64,000 bases of DNA from Xiphophorus maculatus. Its lineage: Eukaryota > Chordata > Actinopteri > Cyprinodontiformes > Poeciliidae. Positions 59,701 to 64,000 of this stretch are shown here, piece after piece. The DNA lies in NCBI RefSeq assembly GCF_002775205.1, contig NC_036457.1, forward strand, positions 1,483,001 through 1,547,000, given 5' to 3'. The number at the start of each line of letters is the position of its first letter. The first letter of the stretch is position 1. The translations under genes and the position numbers were made by a program. The notes under the pieces were generated by a model. The model saw only the letters and a list, made by a program, of their open reading frames with translations, searched no databases and was not told the origin of the DNA.

Positions 59701-62700
59701 AGAAATAACTTTTGGGACAATTTATCATAAAGAAAAATTGATCATATCATCAGGCCCATCTGCATCCACTACCCACGCTGGTGAGACAAATTTCTATCAT
59801 TCACAAATGGCCCCTGAACTGCACTTTGGGACACCCCTGAATTAAGTTTTTAAAAACATTTAAACTCCAATATCAAAAGGAGTGAAAGTCCTCACTATCT
59901 CATGCTGCTTTTTCCTGTAATCCATAACTGAATCTGTTTGAATGATTATTGTTTTATGTTTCCAGAGCTACACCTTCATCAGACAGGAGCAGCTGCAGGT
60001 TCTGGCTGAAAAACTTGACTCCAGCAAACCGAAAGAGGTAGAGAAAATGTTCTAGAAAGCTCCACAGTTTGACTCGTAAACCAAACAGATCGTTTGCTCC
60101 GTAAATCTAAAGTTCAATGAGATTATTATGAAATATACTTCAACAACATTTACACACCTAATAGAGTTTGGTTTATGTCTCAGTTCTTCAGAGTGAATTG
60201 CTTGTGTTTAGCTGGATCGATGGGGGCCATCGTTTACGGCGTCCGGCGTGACGAACAGTTTGTGTTGTTTCGGCTGAATGATGTGAATCTGTTCAGGTGC
60301 GACGTGAGGCTCTGCAGGCTCTCTGCTGCGCTACTCCGTCTGACGTGCTGAGCTGCGAGAGCTGGAGCGCGCTGCGCAGGAACCTCTGCTCTGCTCTCAC
60401 CGAACCCGACCTCAGCGTGAGTCCCAGACGAGGCAAATGATCGTGCAACACGATTAGGATGTTTTTATACCTGAAAGTCCGGTAGGCTCAATTAGACATG
60501 CACCGATTCGATATTAAAGGGACAGTACTATGTTAAATAGAAAACACATTCTACACAATATTTAGTCTTTTTTTTTACCTTAAATTCTTCAGATCCACAA
60601 GTGCAAACAAGTCATCAAAGCACAATGGTGCATTCGGGCCAGCGTAGATATAATAAAAAAAGAGGAGGGGCGAATTCATGACAAAAAACTCAAACATTTT
60701 GAGATTAACCTCTGAAGTGTTGTTGAAAAAACTTGAAAATTTGAGTTTGAAAAGTCAAAAATTTGCAAGAAAATAACTCTGAGATTAATCTCAGAATTTT
60801 GACGTTTTTTTCTAGAAAATTTCCAAGTTTGAAAAGTCGAGAATTTGTAAAAAAAAAAAAGAAAGAAAAAAAACTCAGAAATTTTGGGGTTAATCTCAGA
60901 AATTTCAAAGTTTTTTCTAGCAAATTGAGCTTTATTAAAATAAATAAAGCAAAATCCGATATCTCTTTATTCCCATTTTAAATTATTATAAACTCATGTG
61001 ATGTTGCAAAAAAAAAATCTTTATATATACACATTGAGGTTTGTGGTTGTAAAGTGATAAAATGTTAAAACGTTTGCAAGGATTATTTATTTATTTATGT
61101 TCTGACACTTTTCTGTCGTTTCCACTCCATCAGGAGAATGTCCTGCAGTTTTTCGCTAAAAGCTTTTCTTCATCGCCTCTAAATGTGACCAGAGAGATCT
61201 ACACCAGCTTGGGTCGGCCTCTTTTCTCACACCTTAAATAGAAATATTTTAAATTAAACTTAAATCCTATGAGGAGTTAGTAAAATGACTGTTCTTAGCC
61301 TCGCAGGTTAATGCTATCACTTTTTTATCTTTGTGTGAGCAGCAAAGGGTCTGGAATCGGCTTTTCTGTCTCAGAGGTTAAGCTTCCCAACCAGATCAGC
61401 TGCTGTCGACATCAACAGTCCTCAGATCAGTCGTCTTCTCAAACAGGTGCTGCCAACATCTTTAGCGACCTCCTAACTTGAAGAAACGTTTGTTTCATGT
61501 TTAACTTCCCGTCTCAGATTCGACTGATGAATGATTTCCAGAAGGAGGTGACGACCTTCTGGATCCGTCACCCGGAGAAGTGAGGTTTCTTTCAGGGTTA
61601 ATTTTCTCTTTAAATACTCAAACTGTGAAGTTTTTAAATGTTTTTTCTATCTTCCTTCAGATACATGGAGGAGATTATAGAGAGCACTTTCTGTCTTTTG
61701 TCCTTCCATCATGACCATGGCTCAACTGGAACAGAGAAAACATTGGAACCGGTCCATTTGCTGTCCTTACTGGACATCAAAGCCACCTGGTTTAATAAAT
61801 GGATGGTGTGTATGAACTATCTTCTTTTATGGGGGTTTTTGCACATAGATTCACTGCTAGCTAGTAACTAATTACATTTACTTGAGTAACTTTTTGGAAA
61901 AATTGTAGTTGTAGGAGTACTTTCACTGCGCTGTACTTTTACTTTTATCTGAGTAATTTTACACTGAACAAGCTCGTTTTTACCAAAACTTCACTAGACT
62001 TGTAAAAGAAAGAAACTAGTTTGGAAAAAAATTATTTTGCCTAATTTTGTTGTTTATATTAATTATTTTAATTTTGGTCCTTAAAATATGAAAATGTCCA
62101 CATAACTTTACATTTTGATCTGTCTGATGATGTAATTTTTAAATAATAAATGATTGTTTTCATCAGTTACTCAGCATTTGACCAAATACTTTTTTATTCT
62201 TGAGCGATTTCTTGTACGGCTACTTTTTACTTTTACTCAAGTAAAAATGTGCTTACTTTAGCACATTTTCTGACTTCTCTACCCACTGCTGCATATTTTT
62301 AACTCGTATTCTTCTTCCTTCTCTCAGCATGGTTACTACAGCAGGACGGTGGTTCTCAGGCTCCTTGAGAGAAAATATAAGACTCTGGTGAGAGATTCAG
62401 TCATTCACATCTCAGGCTGTTACACAATCACACTATGGTGTAATAAATTAATGACTTTGGTTGTGTTTGCTGCACTTTAGCAGTAGGCATCATCCATGGA
62501 AATGTATTTAATGTGAAGAACATGAAAGGAACCTGTTATTTTACACATTTTTATTCTTACATTTGGGTCTAATAAAACCCCGTAGCTGTTTTTTGGTAAC
62601 AAGTTAACGTTTTTACTGTCTGAAAAGTGAGCAGTTTCAAAAACCTTCATAATGTTCAGTCACACTGTCCCGTTACCTAGCAACCTCAGCAGGAATTCTG

Positions 62701-63091
62701 CCCGTTGCCTAGCAACCCAAGCTGAGTTCCATCACATTCGGTCAGCTGGTTTTACTGCTGTATGCGCTGTACAATGGCTGCTGGGAAAGACAGGAGCCAT
62801 TAGCTGTTGACTTACTGTCAAGAAAAACTTTCTGCGTTTTTGTTTGCTGTGCAGGAGGCTCTACTTTAGCTTTTCAAAGATGTATCGTTGTGTAATAATC
62901 CTTACCAGCTTCTATTGCTGAAAGTGGACTGCTTCTTGTTGTCTACGGCCTTTATATTTTAAAAATTACTTTTTAAAAATCTTTTTTCCAGATTGTATCG
63001 GCTCTTCAGCAGTGTTTACATTTCAGTGAGTCCTTTGAACGTAGCTCCGGTGAGGCTGCTGATTCTCATGTGGAGGACTCCAGTGACCCTG
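56708..63091 (+). CDS. tbc1d32: TBC1 domain family member 32 / broad-minded, 5' part
   Basis: Ciliary protein needed for strong Hedgehog responses and normal cilia; it works with the kinase CDK20. Eleven coding exons fall in the window: 56708-56862, 57480-57641, 58604-58781, 59966-60037, 60297-60416, 61134-61212, 61343-61446, 61518-61579, 61661-61805, 62328-62387 and 62992-63091. All phases agree (412 codons plus one base), about a third of the human protein. The start [20 protein letters not shown] matches human, as do [63 protein letters not shown] and [16 protein letters not shown]. The TBC domain lies at the C-terminus, beyond the window. The gene is intact as far as it goes; the following exon would lie beyond the donor at 63092, and no further exon was recognised before 64000. 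Confidence 0.95.
56940..57060. repeat. Fragment of the GTTTCCATTACA MITE family (copy 3 of 3)
   Basis: CACGTGATCAACAGCCGGAT and CGACGAAGAAGACGTAGGAG match the interior of 38198-38492. It lies in the first intron inside the tbc1d32 coding region. Confidence 0.5.
57750..58330. repeat. Degenerate AT-rich tandem array
   Basis: Some 20 diverged units of the kind ACTTTATTCTGGTAATATT follow one another, with ACAACTTTATTC and ATGACTTTATTC variants. It fills most of the intron between the second and third coding exons of tbc1d32. Confidence 0.7.
58843..59838. mobile_element. Non-autonomous hAT element, about 1 kb
   Basis: Inverted ends CAGGGGTGTCCAAACTTTAT and ACTTTGGGACACCCCTG. The flanks TCCTAAGT and AATTAAGT agree in part with a decayed 8-bp target duplication. 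It contains the fragment shared with 5085-5180 (59450-59545). It lies in the intron before tbc1d32 coding exon 4. Confidence 0.75.
60684..60925. repeat. Dispersed repeat, TTTCTAGAAAAAACTTGGAAA family (copy 3 of 4)
   Basis: CTGAGATTAATCTCAGAATT and TTTTTTTCTAGAAAATTTCC with AAAAGTCGAGAATTTG. It lies in a tbc1d32 intron. Confidence 0.6.
61868..62290. repeat. Dispersed repeat, TACTCAAGTAAGAGTA family (copy 3 of 3)
   Basis: Left part ACTAATTACATTTACTTGAG TAAC; right part TTTTTACTTTTACTCAAGTA and CTACCCACTGCT, the inverted form of the other copies' GTGGCAGAG/GGGTAGAG end. It lies in the intron before tbc1d32 coding exon 10. Confidence 0.6.
62526..62990. repeat. X-box-carrying repeat inside tbc1d32 (copy 3)
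   Basis: Starts AAAGGAACCTGTTATTTTAC, like the ends of 44538-45086, and contains GTTACCTAGCAAC at 62672-62684 and GTTGCCTAGCAAC at 62704-62716, 32 bp apart as in that element. The right end is not clear. It lies in the intron before tbc1d32 coding exon 11. Confidence 0.55.
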
Positions 63092-63225
63092 GTGAGGAAA
63101 ACGGGGTGTCAACCCATCATTTCTTCTTCAAGGTTAACGCTAGTGTTCATGTGATCAAACCTTAAATTGTGCAAACAGACCGTCAAACTACAACAGTGTA
63201 TTAGGGCCATTGTATTTTTAAAACA

Positions 63226-63520
63226 TGAGGAAATTTCTGGCCTCCAAGAGTAAAAAAATAGCCAGAAAACTGATATTTCTGAGTTTGGAAAATTGTAAAT
63301 GGAAAAAAATGATATTTTGATAAATCTCTGAAATGTTTTAGAAAAAAAACTTGAAAATTTCAGAATTTCTCAGAAAATTTCCAAAAGTTAAAACTTTTTG
63401 ACTTGAACATTTTTTAGATTAAGAATTTAAATTTTTTACTAGCAAATTTTGGACTTTCGGAGCTCAGATGTTTCCTTGTTTTTTCTAGAAAATGTCTGAG
63501 CGTAATCTAAAAATGTTTGT
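63226..63520. repeat. Dispersed repeat, TTTCTAGAAAAAACTTGGAAA family (copy 4 of 4)
   Basis: GAGGAAATTTCTGGCCTCCA, AAACTTGAAAATTTCAGAAT and TTTTCTAGAAAATGTCTGAG identify the family. It lies downstream of the last exon seen, in the next tbc1d32 intron. The rest of the window to 64000 has no recognised exon. Confidence 0.55.
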
Positions 63521-64000
63521 GTTTTTTGGTGGAAACTTACTATTTAACTAATACAGTGTTGTATCATACTGTGTAGTTGATTCAAAAACAGTTTTCTGCT
63601 GAATTTCTTGTCTTCTATCATAGATTTGCTGTTATTTCTGTTATTTCCTGAGTTTTTTCTTGCAGCAAGTGCCGCCCAACCTTTGTTGCCAAAACAAAAA
63701 GAAAAAACAAAGATATTAAACTTTAAAATAAAATATTTATTAAAATATTGTCTATTTAGTATGATATTGAAGAGATAAAAACAATGAATGTCTTCAGAAA
63801 TAAAACTTTTCAGTTTTAATTTTAAAACAATGTGGCCCTCAAGTTTTCTCAACTTTTGGACATGACACTGATTAATAAGCTCAGTTGCTTTTGAGTCATT
63901 GATTATAGATGGGAAAGTAAACAGTTTTTTATCTTCTAATCTGCTGCATTTGTTAATTTTATTAATAAAATGTTTTTCTGTTTTGCTTTATATGCAAGTT

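Noticed and set aside
1-64000. tRNA, rRNA, CRISPR or phage-type systems
   Set aside because: No cloverleaf-type A/B box pair (the SINE lacks its B box), no rRNA cores and no regularly spaced direct repeats with unique spacers; the window is vertebrate nuclear DNA.

Overview
The window looks like nuclear DNA of a teleost fish, probably a percomorph. It is AT-rich, its genes are split by GT-AG introns, it is packed with fish-type DNA-transposon relics (Tc1-like, hAT-like and palindromic MITEs), and its genes match vertebrate families, including the fish ovarian-type connexin Cx32.2. The species cannot be fixed from the sequence alone.

Layout. At 836-991 (+) is the last coding exon of a thioredoxin-like (PRXL2/AhpC-TSA_2-type) protein whose body lies upstream. 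At 4362-10252 (-) is a complete five-exon clec11a (osteolectin). From 10253 to 16094 there is a long gene-poor stretch. At 16095-21590 (-) is a complete six-exon C1orf198 homolog. From about 21.6 to 33.7 kb is the accessory part: transposon debris, one 531-codon coiled-coil reading frame that I cannot assign to a family (27533-29128, +), a SINE, and two orphan leucine-rich-repeat exons of a fish NLR gene. From 33.8 to 48.5 kb are three connexin genes, head to tail on the minus strand: a two-exon connexin, an uninterrupted connexin and a three-exon cx32.2. At 51511-54281 (-) is a complete five-exon hsdl1. From 54.8 kb to the window end (+) is the 5' third of tbc1d32 (bromi), with 11 coding exons that run off the right edge.

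How it fits together. hsdl1 and tbc1d32 are divergent and share an upstream region of about 500 bp. On the tbc1d32 side this region holds an exact match to the ciliary RFX X-box consensus, which fits the role of TBC1D32 in cilia and Hedgehog signalling. The connexins lie near tbc1d32 much as GJA1 lies next to TBC1D32 on human 6q22, which suggests an old connexin neighbourhood that was expanded by tandem duplication in fish.

The most unusual items are: a dispersed repeat family that carries paired RFX X-box palindromes (three copies, one inside tbc1d32); an hsdl1 that has lost all the classical SDR cofactor and catalytic signatures; an unassigned coiled-coil gene with an in-register 42-residue duplication and a run of CRE-like octamers upstream; and two repeats that sit within about 10 bp of constitutive splice donors. 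I found no tRNA, rRNA, CRISPR or phage-like feature. Calls were made by reading alone; exon ends were set by frame and splice consensus and have not been checked against transcripts.
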